DNA of 64,000 bases from Spirochaetia bacterium (GCA_009885955.1 VFJS01000002.1:186001-250000); one strand, 5' to 3'; counted from the stretch's first letter, positions 27,693 to 37,475 are shown. Translations and numbers: made by a program. The notes: generated from the sequence alone by a model not told the origin.

Positions 27693-28094
27693 ATGTGCAA
27701 TCTAAAGAGTTAAAAATTTTAATGCGACATAATATATCTTATCGGAAGCTACATGTTGCCTCATCGTAAATAGTACCCCAAATCCATACTGTTGCCTAAA
27801 ATCTGATGGTAAGAAGATAAAAATTTATTGTTTACTCATTCAGCACTGTTTAATATTATTTGCTTTTTATCTATCTATGGAGTTTTCTGCCTGACTAATA
27901 TTAAATTTTATTCAACGAATTGAGTATAGTAGACAATTAAAAATTTATTATAATTACAAGATGAATTGGTGTTTAAAAAATAATCCGTGATATATTCAGG
28001 AACAATCATTATCAGGAATCGCTATATTTTATAGTTTGATTTCATTTGTCTTATGCAAAGGAATTGAATATTTTATCAAGGTGGAATGAAATAA
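27693..28094. other. Intergenic region without recognisable features
   Basis: A 402-base AT-rich gap between ispF and the next plus-strand gene. I found no tRNA, riboswitch, clear promoter pair or GC-rich terminator hairpin. The only useful signal is GGTGG at about 28080, a ribosome site for the following gene. Confidence 0.4.
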
Positions 28095-28421
28095 ATGGAA
28101 AATCCATTATTCGGAAAAACCATTACTCTGGAGTTTTATATAGACAATAATAAAAAACTTCATACTATATACAACAGGATAGACTATATTTTTCAGGAAT
28201 TCTGGAGCAAAGTTGATAATGCTGATTACATTTGCCAAATCATATATCTTGAATTTGAAAGACAGTTCCAGGAAAAGTTTAAAACTGCTTCAATAAATTC
28301 CAGAGACTGGAAGGAAACCCTTCTTAAATTCATAAATACCCATCTTCATGACAATGATAAAATCTTGGATATTGTCATCAGGAACAGCGGAGAAATATCG
28401 ATATCACTTGAACATTCGTAA
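28095..28421 (+). CDS. Hypothetical small protein
   Basis: A 108-residue protein with no family I recognise. ATG 28095 has GGTGG about ten bases upstream. It is rich in Ile, Asn and aromatic residues (FYIDNNKKLHTIYNRIDYIFQ), has no signal peptide or membrane segment, and contains one Cys. It ends six bases before the stop of the convergent TerB-like gene. The Shine-Dalgarno and clean reading frame in AT-rich DNA support it being real. Confidence 0.6.
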   Translation: MENPLFGKTITLEFYIDNNKKLHTIYNRIDYIFQEFWSKVDNADYICQIIYLEFERQFQEKFKTASINSRDWKETLLKFINTHLHDNDKILDIVIRNSGEISISLEHS

Positions 28422-28427
28422 CCTGGA

Positions 28428-28790
28428 TCAGAGTTCTCCTGTTATGGTCTCTAAATCTATATCCCATTCCCCGGAAATCATGTCCAGAACATCGGCTTCA
28501 TCGGAATTAATCTCACCGTCGGATACTGCTGTCTCTACTGCATACCTGATTATTTCCATCCTGCGGACTTTTTCTGTAATATTTTTCATCAGGCCTGAAA
28601 TATCATCTATATCATGAACTTTTCTATCAACCTCATCGAAAATTTCATTAAAATCCTCAAACCCCTCTTCCTCAGCTATTTCATTAAACTTAGCGAGCTC
28701 AGCATCTGTCAGGTCGCCGTCACACCCTGCCACAAATTTAATGATTGCTATCAAAGCTATTTTTTCTTCCCTGCTGAATGAATTAATCAT
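28428..28790 (-). CDS. TerB-like helical protein
   Basis: A 120-residue acidic, all-helical protein resembling the TerB/TerB-like fold: EEKIALIAIIKFVAGCDGDLTDAEL near the start and the second half-repeat IIRYAVETAVSDGEINSDEADVLDMI. The two Asp-rich loops are placed like the metal-binding sites of the family. I start it at ATG 28790, which has GGAG seven bases upstream. The frame extends to 28895 but that part has no ribosome site and looks non-coding. Function unknown; TerB-like domains occur in many proteins unrelated to tellurite. It is convergent with 28095 and divergent from the CapA-like gene. Confidence 0.75.
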   Translation of the reverse strand: MINSFSREEKIALIAIIKFVAGCDGDLTDAELAKFNEIAEEEGFEDFNEIFDEVDRKVHDIDDISGLMKNITEKVRRMEIIRYAVETAVSDGEINSDEADVLDMISGEWDIDLETITGEL

Positions 28791-28929
28791 GATATTCTCC
28801 TGAAAAGCTATGATTTTCATCTCTATTATATATGATAACAAAAAATAAGATATTTTACAATTAAAAAATTGTAAAATATCATTTAAATAATTCATCAGCT
28901 GAATATTAAGAAAATTAACTGCATAGTAT

Positions 28930-28959
28930 TTGACATAATTATTACCCTATTTTTTTATT
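28930..28959 (+). promoter_or_regulatory. Candidate promoter of the CapA-like gene
   Basis: TTGACA at 28930-28935 followed after 18 bases by TTTATT at 28954-28959. The predicted start would fall near 28966, leaving room for the AGGGGA ribosome site before TTG 28988. It argues against the ATG at 28970 as the start. Confidence 0.35.
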
Positions 28960-28987
28960 CATAATATTAATGCATAGGGGAATAACC

Positions 28988-30391
28988 TTGATAATAAAAA
29001 AAATTTCAGCAATTCTGATATTTGCTGCAGTTTCAGGAATGATGTTTCGTGATTCCATTGTAACATATATGCCCCGGGGGCCATTATTTATTCAACTTCA
29101 TTATACCAGCAGGATAACCAACATCTCCTCATCCCAGCTGTTCGACATTTTAAATGGCAGAATCTCAAATTACAGCCAGGTTGGCGGCAGCGGCGGAGAG
29201 ATAAAGTTATTTTGCGACAGCCCTGTGTGCGGCATAATCAGGGAGAAATATCCAAGGGCCAGGATGGTTGAAGATCGTTTCAGGACAAACCTTAAACTTC
29301 AGGAGAACAGAAGTTTTTTTGGAATCAGTGATGCCGGAGGATTAATGCCGGGACTCAAAATATTATATATAGACAAAAAGCTCCCCTGGGGCAGGTTAAA
29401 CGATGACTACTCCCTTGACAGGAATGTCAATTACCGGTTCATGGGTGAATGGGCAATGCCATGGATTAATGAAAAATTAATATCAGTTGTCCAAACAGGT
29501 GTAACTGCCATGACAAGGTCATTCATACCGGCAGTGAACAATGAAAAAGATCTTTCCTATCCTGTCAGATATACAAAAAATATAATATCACGAGCAGACA
29601 TTGCCATGACATCAAATGAAGTGTCTTTCCTGGATCCGTGCACCTATCCTCTAAAAGATAATTTAACCTTCTGTACTCCGAAAAATTTCTTCAACATCCT
29701 GAAAGATTCCGGCTTTAATGTCATAGAACTGACTGGAAACCATAATAATGATTTCGGAAGGAAGTACAATACCGATTCAATGAATATGATCCTTGATGCA
29801 GGGATGAATTACTTTGGAGGAGGCAAGAACAGGGCTGAAGCTGAAAAAATTCTTTACCTGACAGTAAAAGGGATAAAAATTGCCTTCATCGGATTTAATG
29901 AAATTGGGCCTAAACTTGCCTGGGCTACAGAGAGTGAGCCAGGGGCCGCTGTTTTGAAAAAAGAAAAACTTTATGAAAGTGTGAAAGAAGCTGCCGGGCA
30001 AGCCGATGTGGTATTTCTCTCTATTCAATGGGGAAATGAAAATGAACCCAGGCCGGATCGGGTACAAAAGGAATATTTCAGAAGAGCAGCAGAACTTGGA
30101 GCCACAATAATTGTTTCTTCTTCCGCTCACAGGGCCATGGGGATGGAGTTTTATAATGGAAAATTTATTTCATATGGCTTCGGAAATTTTTTATTTGACC
30201 AGATGCATACGATTGATTACAGGAGAGGCATCATCGCGAGGCATTTTATTTACAATGCCAGGCATGTTCAGACTGAATTGATACCTTACATGATATACAA
30301 CTGTTCACAACCCAGGCTCCTCTCCGGCAGGGAAGCACAGAGCCTGTATGATGAAGTTTTCAGGCTCAGCCTGGGAAATGTCTTCAGATAA
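28988..30391 (+). CDS. CapA-family (PGA_cap) protein with N-terminal phosphate-binding-protein-like region
   Basis: A 467-residue protein from TTG 28988 (AGGGGA at 28976-28981); an in-frame ATG at 28970 lacks a ribosome site. An N-terminal hydrophobic segment is followed by a region like solute-binding proteins (SSSQLFDILNGRISNYSQVGG near 45). Then comes a CapA-like metallophosphatase-fold domain: VQTGVTAMTRS, ELTGNHNNDFG, FLSIQWGNENEPRP, SSSAHRAMGMEFYNGKFISYGFGNFLFDQ. This combination matches a CapA subfamily, not the polyglutamate capsule enzyme itself, so the substrate is unknown. Probably exported or membrane-anchored. It ends three bases from the convergent M48 gene. Confidence 0.85.
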   Translation: MIIKKISAILIFAAVSGMMFRDSIVTYMPRGPLFIQLHYTSRITNISSSQLFDILNGRISNYSQVGGSGGEIKLFCDSPVCGIIREKYPRARMVEDRFRTNLKLQENRSFFGISDAGGLMPGLKILYIDKKLPWGRLNDDYSLDRNVNYRFMGEWAMPWINEKLISVVQTGVTAMTRSFIPAVNNEKDLSYPVRYTKNIISRADIAMTSNEVSFLDPCTYPLKDNLTFCTPKNFFNILKDSGFNVIELTGNHNNDFGRKYNTDSMNMILDAGMNYFGGGKNRAEAEKILYLTVKGIKIAFIGFNEIGPKLAWATESEPGAAVLKKEKLYESVKEAAGQADVVFLSIQWGNENEPRPDRVQKEYFRRAAELGATIIVSSSAHRAMGMEFYNGKFISYGFGNFLFDQMHTIDYRRGIIARHFIYNARHVQTELIPYMIYNCSQPRLLSGREAQSLYDEVFRLSLGNVFR

Positions 30392-30394
30392 TCA

Positions 30395-31624
30395 TTACCT
30401 GACAAATTTTTCTGCAGCTTTAATCCTGTTAAGAATTGACGGATGGGAGCCATAAAACCAGGAATAAACCGGGTGAATAAGTATGTGTGATCTGTTGGCC
30501 TGTGCAAGTCCTTTTTCCATTTTAATAAATACCTCTGGATTTTCTGTGATAGCAATTGAATAATTGTCGGCTCTTGATTCCATGTACCGGGATATGGAGT
30601 TTTCTACCGGGGTGCTGATAAATGTGATCAAAAGTAAAGTTAATAAAACAGCAGGGTGATTACGTGCACCGGTCATCTCCTTTTCATTTTTTCCGAAGAG
30701 AAATATTGATAGTATTCTGAATAGCGGGATCACAATGAACATACTCAGTGTACCTAGAATGATACCAATGAGCACGTGCTCTTCAACATAGTGCGCCATC
30801 TCATGTCCAACAATGGAAAGAATCTCATCACTACTGAATTTTTTAAGCAGAGTATCATACAGGAAAATTTTTCTCTCCCCCCCTACCCCTGCCAGATATG
30901 CATTAGCCGTCATCCTGTAGGCACTCTGATTAATGATCATGATATCATTAATCATAACACCTTCCTTCCCAGCCAATTCAACAATTTTCCCTCTCAGGTG
31001 CCCATCGGATACGGGTGTTGTTTTATAAAACAGGGGAGTGATAAGCCTCGGATAGAGAACAGCGCCTGCCATGCTCAATAGTAAAAATGCAGCAGGGATA
31101 TAGATCATATACCTTCTTGTATTCCTTATGAGCAGAATAATCACTCCGACCGTAATTGTCATCACCATGACACCTAATATCATAAAACCGGTATACCTTT
31201 GCAGCCAGGTTGTAAAATTAATTTCAGAGAGGCTGAATAACCTGTCCCGATAAAAGCCTGAATATATATTCAATGGAATTTTTACCGCAGCCAGGATTAA
31301 AAAAAGGATGAAGAATGAGAAGAAACAGATTAGGAATTCATTCCTTATCTTTTTTGAGAGAAATTCTGCGACCCGTTCATGGGATTTTTTAAAAATGATG
31401 AATAGAAGGATGAGTAAAGATACTATTTTATTGATTGCCGAGGGTATTAATCCATGCAGAAAAAATAACTTCCCTGTTTTGATATCCGATTCAGAGAAAT
31501 ATTTCAGAGCATTATCCACAGATTCCTTGTCGTTGTCACCAATGAAACTCAAAAGAACCAGCAGCATGAAAAGTGCAAGGTAAACGGATACAGCCCCAAG
31601 GATTCTTTTTTTATGCATATGCAT
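30395..31624 (-). CDS. M48-family (Ste24/HtpX-like) membrane metalloprotease
   Basis: A 409-residue multi-pass membrane protease resembling CAAX prenyl protease 1 (Ste24). Seen: about six membrane helices, the zinc motif IVGHEMAHYVEEH near residue 272 (HExxH), and a third ligand region SRYMESRADNYSI near 345, both hallmarks of M48. The N-terminal domain with MLLVLLSFIGDN and helices to about 180 is the Ste24-type membrane region. I start it at ATG 31624 (AAGG upstream); GTG 31642 and ATG 31618 are alternatives. It overlaps the HEAT-repeat gene by 14 bases and ends three bases from the CapA stop. The role is probably membrane protein quality control; inferred. Confidence 0.88.
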   Translation of the reverse strand: MHMHKKRILGAVSVYLALFMLLVLLSFIGDNDKESVDNALKYFSESDIKTGKLFFLHGLIPSAINKIVSLLILLFIIFKKSHERVAEFLSKKIRNEFLICFFSFFILFLILAAVKIPLNIYSGFYRDRLFSLSEINFTTWLQRYTGFMILGVMVMTITVGVIILLIRNTRRYMIYIPAAFLLLSMAGAVLYPRLITPLFYKTTPVSDGHLRGKIVELAGKEGVMINDIMIINQSAYRMTANAYLAGVGGERKIFLYDTLLKKFSSDEILSIVGHEMAHYVEEHVLIGIILGTLSMFIVIPLFRILSIFLFGKNEKEMTGARNHPAVLLTLLLITFISTPVENSISRYMESRADNYSIAITENPEVFIKMEKGLAQANRSHILIHPVYSWFYGSHPSILNRIKAAEKFVR

Positions 31625-32621
31625 ATAACCTTGCGGATACACGTTCCGCCTCCTTTCTCACATTAAAGTTTTTATCTTTCATGACAACAGTCATGGCATG
31701 GAAAGCCTTTTTCCCGCCTATCTTCTCAAGGGCAAGGACAGCCTCAAGACGGATATCCCAGTATTCATCCCTGAGCATTTTTATTATAATTTCTGTATGG
31801 TCTGGATTTTGAAAATTCCCAAGTGACTTCACCGATTCAATCCTCACTCCCTTGTAACGGTCATTGCATGTCTTGATGAGGAGAGGAACCCCTTCTTTCA
31901 TAAGATGTTCTCCGATCGCCATTGCCGTTTTTCTTCTTATGGAATAGTTGTCATTCATGGAGCGGACCAGTTTGATGAATTTTTCGTTATCAATGGCAAT
32001 TTTCGCTTTTACACTATCAATATTTTCAAGGAGTTTCCCGGCTGTATAACGTACGTCGGGATGGCTGTCAACCATAGCTCCTATAATGTGGTCAATTGCG
32101 AAATCAGGGTCTATTAGACTCAGGGACTTTACCGCTTCCATGCGAAGCTGGTAGTGCCGGCTGTGGAGCCTTTCCATAATCCTTTCTATTACAAGAGAGG
32201 AGTTATATTTAGCGAGTTCTTTAATTGCCGCAACCTGAACAATCAGCCTGTCATCATTGAGCGCCTGGAGAAGGATGTTTTCTTTTGTTGATATATCATC
32301 CACCGTTAATCCGCTTGCAGACTGCAGCGCCCTGATTTTTTCTTCCGGTTTGCCGAATTGTAAAATGTAACTGATATGTTTTAATATCCCGGGATATTCA
32401 AGTTCATTGAATTTCAGAATGACATTGCATCTTACCTCCCAGCTTGGATCATGAAGCAGATGACCGGCTTTGCTGAACAACTCCTCCCTATCGATTTTTT
32501 TTGATAATAGATTAAATGATTTGAGCCTAACTCCGGAATTTCTGTTTTTGAGAAGAAAAAAAAGAGCCAGTATATCATTCTCTTTGCCGAGTTTTTGGAA
32601 ATCAGGTGAAAAAAACCACAT
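31611..32621 (-). CDS. HEAT-repeat protein
   Basis: A 336-residue soluble protein built of about eight HEAT-like helical repeats. Recurring patterns are ALNDDRLIVQVAAIKEL, HSRHYQLRMEAVKSL, VDSHPDVRYTAGKLL, NDRYKGVRIESVKSLG and RDEYWDIRLEAVLALEKIG, with a conserved Arg about two helices apart. There is no signal peptide and no catalytic motif. HEAT arrays usually act as protein-binding scaffolds or as lyase subunits (PBS type); no lyase residues are evident. It sits ten bases downstream of asnS and overlaps the M48 protease gene, so the three genes form an operon. A specific partner is unknown. Confidence 0.88.
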   Translation of the reverse strand: MWFFSPDFQKLGKENDILALFFLLKNRNSGVRLKSFNLLSKKIDREELFSKAGHLLHDPSWEVRCNVILKFNELEYPGILKHISYILQFGKPEEKIRALQSASGLTVDDISTKENILLQALNDDRLIVQVAAIKELAKYNSSLVIERIMERLHSRHYQLRMEAVKSLSLIDPDFAIDHIIGAMVDSHPDVRYTAGKLLENIDSVKAKIAIDNEKFIKLVRSMNDNYSIRRKTAMAIGEHLMKEGVPLLIKTCNDRYKGVRIESVKSLGNFQNPDHTEIIIKMLRDEYWDIRLEAVLALEKIGGKKAFHAMTVVMKDKNFNVRKEAERVSARLYAYA

Positions 32622-32631
32622 TGCTTTTTAA

Positions 32632-34017
32632 TTAAAACTCCAGATATCCGGCACAACGGGGAAAGGGTATTACATCCCTGATATTCTGCATCCCGGTAAC
32701 AAACTGGATCAGCCTTTCAAAGCCAAGTCCGAAACCTGAATGGGGAACTGTGCCGTATTTTCTCAACTCAAGATACCACCAGTAGAGCTCTGGATTTAAG
32801 CCTGATTCTGATATCCTGTCAAAGAGTTTTTTGTAATCGCTCTCACGTTCGCTTCCCCCGACGATTTCACCCAGCCTGGGGAAAATGATATCCATTGCCC
32901 GTACCGTTTTACCATCATCATTTATTTTCATGTAAAATGCCTTTATTTCCCTGGGGTAATCGGTAACGATAACTGGTTTTTTGAATTCCTCTTCTGCAAG
33001 AAATTTTTCATGCTCGCTCTGAAGATCAATGCCCCAGTGGGGCGGGTATTCGAATTCTTTTTTTGACTTTTTCAGAATATTCATTGCTTCAGTGTAGGTT
33101 ATTCTGGCAAAATCGGATTCAAAAATAGAACTAATACGCCCCAGGGTATTTTTATCAATCCTGCTATTGAAAAATTCAAGGTCATCGAGAGAATTATCTA
33201 TGAGGTATTTCATTGTATACTTTAGAAATTCCTCGGCGGTGTCCATATTTAAGCGGATATCGCAGAATGCCATTTCAGGCTCAATCATCCAGAATTCGGC
33301 AAGATGTCTTGATGTATTTGAATTTTCAGCCCGGAAGGTTGGCCCGAAGGTATAAATATTTTTAAGGGCACAGGCAAAAACCTCACCTTCCAGCTGGCCG
33401 CTTACCGTGAGAAATGCCTTTTTCCCGAAAAAATCATTTTCATGATTTATTATTCCTTCATCGGAAATTTGGGGTTTATCAGAGAGCGTTGTAACCTGAA
33501 ACATCTCCCCTGCCCCTTCGCAGTCGTTTCCGGTTATTATCGGGGTATGTACATAGAGGAAACCCCTCTCCTGGAAAAATTTATGTATTGCGAAACTCAT
33601 GGTGTTTCTTATCCTCATGATAGCGCCAAAGGTGTTTGTCCTCGGCCTGAGATGGGATATCTCCCTTAAAAATTCAAAGGTATGTCTCTTTTTTTGCAGC
33701 GGGTATTCGTCCACGGGAGCGTCGCCATATATTTCAATTTCCAATGCCTGGAGTTCTACACTCTGCCCGCTCCCCATTGACGGCACAAGATTTCCTTTTG
33801 CTTTTATACTGCATCCATTATTGAGGTGATGAATGATTTCATGAAAATTCTTTAAAGATTCGTTAACAACGATCTGAAGATTTTTTATTGTCGATCCATC
33901 ATTGAGTTCCAGAAAGGCAAGGCCCTTTGATTCCCTTTTTGTTCTAATCCAGCCTTCAACTTCAGTAATACCGCTGTCCCCTTCCCTGCTCAGTATTTCT
34001 TTAATATCAGTCCTCAT
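32632..34017 (-). CDS. asnS: Asparagine--tRNA ligase
   Basis: Charges tRNA-Asn with asparagine. From ATG 34017 (GGAG and AGGA upstream) it has 461 residues, the normal size. The OB-fold domain has [23 protein letters not shown] near 17, then the class II core: [21 protein letters not shown] (motif 2 with the AsnRS-specific NTSRHL) near 225, GGSEREDY-like [13 protein letters not shown] near 385, and motif 3 [16 protein letters not shown] near 425. The frame runs to 34101 but the extra N-terminus is not conserved in type. It shows that Asn-tRNA is made directly, so the amidotransferase route is not needed for Asn. Confidence 0.96.
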   Translation of the reverse strand: MRTDIKEILSREGDSGITEVEGWIRTKRESKGLAFLELNDGSTIKNLQIVVNESLKNFHEIIHHLNNGCSIKAKGNLVPSMGSGQSVELQALEIEIYGDAPVDEYPLQKKRHTFEFLREISHLRPRTNTFGAIMRIRNTMSFAIHKFFQERGFLYVHTPIITGNDCEGAGEMFQVTTLSDKPQISDEGIINHENDFFGKKAFLTVSGQLEGEVFACALKNIYTFGPTFRAENSNTSRHLAEFWMIEPEMAFCDIRLNMDTAEEFLKYTMKYLIDNSLDDLEFFNSRIDKNTLGRISSIFESDFARITYTEAMNILKKSKKEFEYPPHWGIDLQSEHEKFLAEEEFKKPVIVTDYPREIKAFYMKINDDGKTVRAMDIIFPRLGEIVGGSERESDYKKLFDRISESGLNPELYWWYLELRKYGTVPHSGFGLGFERLIQFVTGMQNIRDVIPFPRCAGYLEF

Positions 34018-34422
34018 ATCCTGCTGCTCCAAAAAACATAAATATAGGTAAATTTTAAATGTTAAGTTCTTTGTTTTTATTAAAAGAACACTTGCATTCA
34101 TTCATTATCTGGTTTCTTTATCAAAACAAACCAATAAAACTCCAGGGAAGAATTTTTTAATGGAACTGTTACAGAGTCAAGTTATAAAATTTTAAAAATT
34201 TTTATGATAAAAGTTTTTTTGAATTATTAAAATGTTCTGAAACCTGCCGGTATTAAAAAATGATAGACAAAAATTTCAAAATCGAACTCTGGTATTAAAT
34301 ATTGGCAGAAGTCTGAAATTTATACTTTACGGAAGAATCAGACTTATATAAGATTAGTTATATCGAACCTCTTTATATAAAAAAAGCATCAACATGAATC
34401 TTGTTCTCAGGAGACGATACAT
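34018..34422. other. Divergent intergenic region with a hairpin in the ilvD leader
   Basis: A 405-base AT-rich region. Before ilvD, AAGTCTGA at 34309-34316 is exactly complementary to TCAGACTT at 34338-34345, with a 21-base loop. A short repeated ATCGAAC occurs at about 34281 and 34362. No T-box motif, leader peptide with Val/Leu/Ile codons or terminator is evident. AGGAG about ten bases before ATG 34423 is the ilvD ribosome site. Confidence 0.35.
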
Positions 34423-36264
34423 ATGACAATAAAATTAAGGAGCTCAACTACTACTGAAGGCAGAAAAATGGCAGGGGCAAGGAGCCTGTGGCGGGCAAAC
34501 GGCATGAAAGAGAGCCATTTCGGTAAGCCTTTGATTGCTGTTGTAAATTCCTTTACCCAATTCGTCCCGGGACATATGCATCTCCATCATATAGGCCAGC
34601 ATGTCAAATCGATAATAGAAGGTCTTGGATATTTTGCAGCTGAATTTAATACAATAGCCATAGATGACGGAATTGCAATGGGCCATGACGGCATGCTCTA
34701 CTCGCTTCCATCAAGGGAACTGATAGCTGACAGCGTAGAATATATGTGCAATGCCCACATGGCCGACGCTATGATCTGCATCTCCAACTGCGATAAGATA
34801 ACTCCTGGCATGCTGATGGCTGCCATGCGGCTCAATATCCCCGCAGTTTTTGTATCCGGAGGCCCCATGGAATCGGGAATCGTGGACGGAAAAAAATATG
34901 ACCTCATAGACGCAATGGTTATGGCAGCTGATAAAAAAGTAACTGATGAGATGATTAGTAAAATAGAAGAGTCTGCATGCCCGACATGCGGTTCATGTTC
35001 CGGCATGTTCACAGCCAATTCAATGAATTGCCTTGCCGAAGCCCTGGGCCTCGCGCTTCCCGGGAACGGCACTATTATAGCCACCCATAAAAACAGGATG
35101 AGGCTATTTGAAAAGGCAGCCAGGATTATTGTGGAGAATTCAATTAAGTATTATGATAATAATGATGAAACGGTCCTTCCCAGGAGTATCGCATCAAAGG
35201 CGGCCTTTATGAATGCCATGTCCCTGGATATAGCAATGGGAGGCTCAACAAATACAATCCTGCATCTGCTGGCAATCGCAAACGAAGCAGGAGTAGATTT
35301 TACCCTTTCAGACATAGACCATCTTTCAAAAAAAGTTCCATGCATAAATAAGGTTGCGCCAAGTTCCCATTATCATGTTGAGGACGTGAACCGGGCTGGA
35401 GGAATTATGTCAATCATGGGTGAACTCGACAGGGCCGGGCTCATGGATCTGAATGTCAGCCGGATTGATTCCCAAACACTGGGAGATATAATCGGCAGGT
35501 ATGACATTATGAGGGATTCGGTCTCTGATGATGCGATACGTAATTCACTCAGTTCCCCTGGATTTTCAGGAAGGAACCTGGTCATGGGGGCAAACGAGAC
35601 GAGTTATCCCGACCTCGACAGGGACAGGGAAATGGGTTGTATAAGGAATGTAAAAAACTGCTATTCTCCCGATGGCGGACTGGCAGTCCTGTACGGGAAT
35701 ATCGCATTAAACGGCTGTATTGTGAAGACTGCAGGTGTGGATCCTTCGATATTTACATTCAGGGGGGAAGCCAGGGTTTTTAACTCCCAGGATACAGCTT
35801 GTGACGGAATATTAAACGGGAAAATAAAAGCTGGGGATGTAATTGTAATACGATATGAAGGGCCTAAGGGCGGCCCTGGCATGCAGGAGATGCTTTATCC
35901 GACTTCATATATTAAATCGATTAACCTTGGAAGCAAATGTGCGCTGATCACAGACGGGCGCTTTTCCGGAGGCACATCGGGCCTTTCCATAGGGCATATA
36001 TCCCCGGAAGCAGCTGCAGGCGGCAACATCGCCCTCATCGATGACGGTGACATCATCGAAATTGATATTCCACGGAGAAAAATTAATCTGCTTATTTCAG
36101 CCGATGAGCTTGAGGCAAGAAGAGCCAGGGAAACAGGAAAAGGAGACCAGGGCTTCAGGCCTGCAGGGAGGATAAGAAACATTTCCAAAGCCCTGAAGGC
36201 TTATTCGCTTCTGGTATCATCTGCTGACAGGGGCGCGGTCAGGGTATTGCCCGATGAACAGTAA
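34423..36264 (+). CDS. ilvD: Dihydroxy-acid dehydratase
   Basis: Dehydrates 2,3-dihydroxy-isovalerate and -methylvalerate in valine, leucine and isoleucine synthesis, using an iron-sulfur cluster. It has 613 residues, like the E. coli enzyme. Seen: [16 protein letters not shown] at the start, [11 protein letters not shown], the cluster ligands in [10 protein letters not shown] near 120 and [19 protein letters not shown] near 185, and [19 protein letters not shown] near 510. The E. coli-like pattern lacks an obvious first Cys ligand in [12 protein letters not shown], suggesting the oxygen-sensitive type. No other ilv gene is adjacent. The 2-oxoisovalerate it makes is a plausible substrate for the oxidoreductase encoded 1.2 kb downstream. 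Confidence 0.97.
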   Translation: MTIKLRSSTTTEGRKMAGARSLWRANGMKESHFGKPLIAVVNSFTQFVPGHMHLHHIGQHVKSIIEGLGYFAAEFNTIAIDDGIAMGHDGMLYSLPSRELIADSVEYMCNAHMADAMICISNCDKITPGMLMAAMRLNIPAVFVSGGPMESGIVDGKKYDLIDAMVMAADKKVTDEMISKIEESACPTCGSCSGMFTANSMNCLAEALGLALPGNGTIIATHKNRMRLFEKAARIIVENSIKYYDNNDETVLPRSIASKAAFMNAMSLDIAMGGSTNTILHLLAIANEAGVDFTLSDIDHLSKKVPCINKVAPSSHYHVEDVNRAGGIMSIMGELDRAGLMDLNVSRIDSQTLGDIIGRYDIMRDSVSDDAIRNSLSSPGFSGRNLVMGANETSYPDLDRDREMGCIRNVKNCYSPDGGLAVLYGNIALNGCIVKTAGVDPSIFTFRGEARVFNSQDTACDGILNGKIKAGDVIVIRYEGPKGGPGMQEMLYPTSYIKSINLGSKCALITDGRFSGGTSGLSIGHISPEAAAGGNIALIDDGDIIEIDIPRRKINLLISADELEARRARETGKGDQGFRPAGRIRNISKALKAYSLLVSSADRGAVRVLPDEQ

Positions 36265-36297
36265 TATAATTCCGGAATTAATGGAAATACAATCCCT

Positions 36298-36523
36298 ATG
36301 CAGTTTACTGTTGATTTTCATATCCATTCACATTTTTCAATAGCCACAAGCAGAAATCTTACACCGGAACATCTCCATTACTGGGCCGGCCTCAAAGGAA
36401 TACATGCTGGAAGAGGCATCAAGGCTTTTCTCCGATAAAAAATTTTCTGAACCGCACTTCATGCTCACTGCTGAAATAAAAGGGAGCCGAAAAAGGATAA
36501 ATCCGGCTGCATTGAACAACTGA
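36298..36523 (+). pseudogene. Remnant of an EndoQ-like PHP-domain gene (internally deleted and frameshifted)
   Basis: From ATG 36298 a 46-codon frame reads DFHIHSHFSIATS, then RNLTPEHLHYWAGLKGI, the characteristic N-terminus of PHP-domain endonuclease Q-like proteins (metal-binding HIHSHFS). It stops at 36436. In the +1 frame from about 36404, LEEASRLFSDKKF and EPHFMLTAEI appear, which resemble the segment that in intact homologues comes some tens of residues later. The stretch between (the expected VVGTGDFTHP motif) is missing, and the C-terminal several hundred residues are absent. The gene is thus a relic. The fit to EndoQ is from memory of the family and needs a search. Confidence 0.65.
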
Positions 36524-36546
36524 TGCTTTTTAAAGATACGTAACAC

Positions 36547-37113
36547 TCACGTATAGAGAACAGCAATTATTTTTGCATATTCCCCTTCTGCGCATGAAAC
36601 CTTATGAGCTATTGTTGAATCATAATAGATGCTGTCTCCGGGCTCAAGAATATCTCTGAACTCACCCAGTTGAATATCTACTTTCCCTTCAAGTACAAAC
36701 AGGAATTCTTCGCCATTATGTTCATAGGGGACACCTTTTTTTGATACATGCTCAAGGGTAACAAGGAAGGGCTCCATTTTTCTGTTTATTTTATTTGGAG
36801 CAAGTGATTCATAGGAATAGCCGTATCTTACTCCTTCTTTGGATGCAACCCTTGAGGTTATTTGCCTGTTGTCCTTTTTCACAATTGTAAACGGAGCCTT
36901 TCCGGACTGGTCAAAGAGCCTGCCAATTTCAACATTCAATGCAGTGGCTATGGTCAATATGGCTCCAAGAGGCGGAGAAATAAGATGATTTTCTATTTGA
37001 GACAAAAATGCAGGTGAAAAACCGGTAAGATCAGAAAGTACCTGGAGGCTGATGTTCATGGATTCACGGACCTGTTTAATTTTTTCACCGACTTTTACAT
37101 TATTTTCTTCCAT
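36547..37113 (-). CDS. HTH-XRE/cupin transcriptional regulator
   Basis: A 188-residue one-component regulator. An N-terminal XRE helix-turn-helix (about 9-65: IKQVRESMNISLQVLSDLTGFSPAFLSQIEN) is joined to a C-terminal cupin_2 domain (about 112-186: PYEHNGEEFLFVLEGKVDIQLG, LEPGDSIYYDSTIAHKVSC), with His and Glu ligands of a metal or small-molecule pocket. Known: PuuR-type relatives sense metabolites. ATG 37113 has GGAGG upstream. It is divergent from the ferredoxin-oxidoreductase operon, with a 152-base shared region, so regulation of that operon is the natural guess. Alternatively it regulates ilvD. Confidence 0.9.
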   Translation of the reverse strand: MEENNVKVGEKIKQVRESMNISLQVLSDLTGFSPAFLSQIENHLISPPLGAILTIATALNVEIGRLFDQSGKAPFTIVKKDNRQITSRVASKEGVRYGYSYESLAPNKINRKMEPFLVTLEHVSKKGVPYEHNGEEFLFVLEGKVDIQLGEFRDILEPGDSIYYDSTIAHKVSCAEGEYAKIIAVLYT

Positions 37114-37265
37114 GTAATTATGTATCCTCCCTGAATAATTGAATTTAATAGCGGCAGAATTTTATGTAAATTATTATATATCTATTTTTTTTTCAACTTG
37201 TTTTTGTTGACTAAATTACAGTAACTTTTAAATATGATGAATAAAAAAATAATTGGAAATATCAG

Positions 37266-37475
37266 ATGGCACATATAGTAATTGATAGAAATAAATGTAA
37301 AGGATGCTATTTCTGTATAGAATTCTGTCCGAAAAATATCATAAAAATTTCCCTCATGTATAACAATACAGGTTATTTCCCCGCGGAATTTATCTCTGAA
37401 CAGGCTGAGGAATGCAACGGCTGTAAGACCTGCGCAGTAATGTGCCCTGATGTTGCCATTGAAGTTTATAAATGA
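37266..37475 (+). CDS. 2-oxoacid:ferredoxin oxidoreductase delta subunit (2x[4Fe-4S])
   Basis: A 69-residue ferredoxin-like subunit with two cluster motifs: CKGCYFCIEFCP near residues 13-24 and CNGCKTCAVMCP near 49-60. Known: it passes electrons from the thiamin-enzyme core to soluble ferredoxin. It is the first gene of a four-gene operon, delta, alpha, beta, gamma, matching the KOR/VOR arrangement. Upstream, TTGACT at 37207 and TATGAT at 37233 are spaced by 20 bases, a weak candidate promoter. No Cys is missing. Confidence 0.93.
   Translation: MAHIVIDRNKCKGCYFCIEFCPKNIIKISLMYNNTGYFPAEFISEQAEECNGCKTCAVMCPDVAIEVYK

Noticed and set aside
27693-28094. Search for a small RNA in the largest gaps
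   Set aside because: No 6S, tmRNA, SRP or RNase P signature and no GC-rich fold was found in this or the other AT-rich gaps. A weak structured RNA could be missed by eye.
28988-30391. Loss of catalytic His in the CapA-like protein (SSSAH instead of HHPH)
   Set aside because: The whole motif around it matches a CapA subfamily with an N-terminal binding-protein-like region, so this is not decay of this gene.
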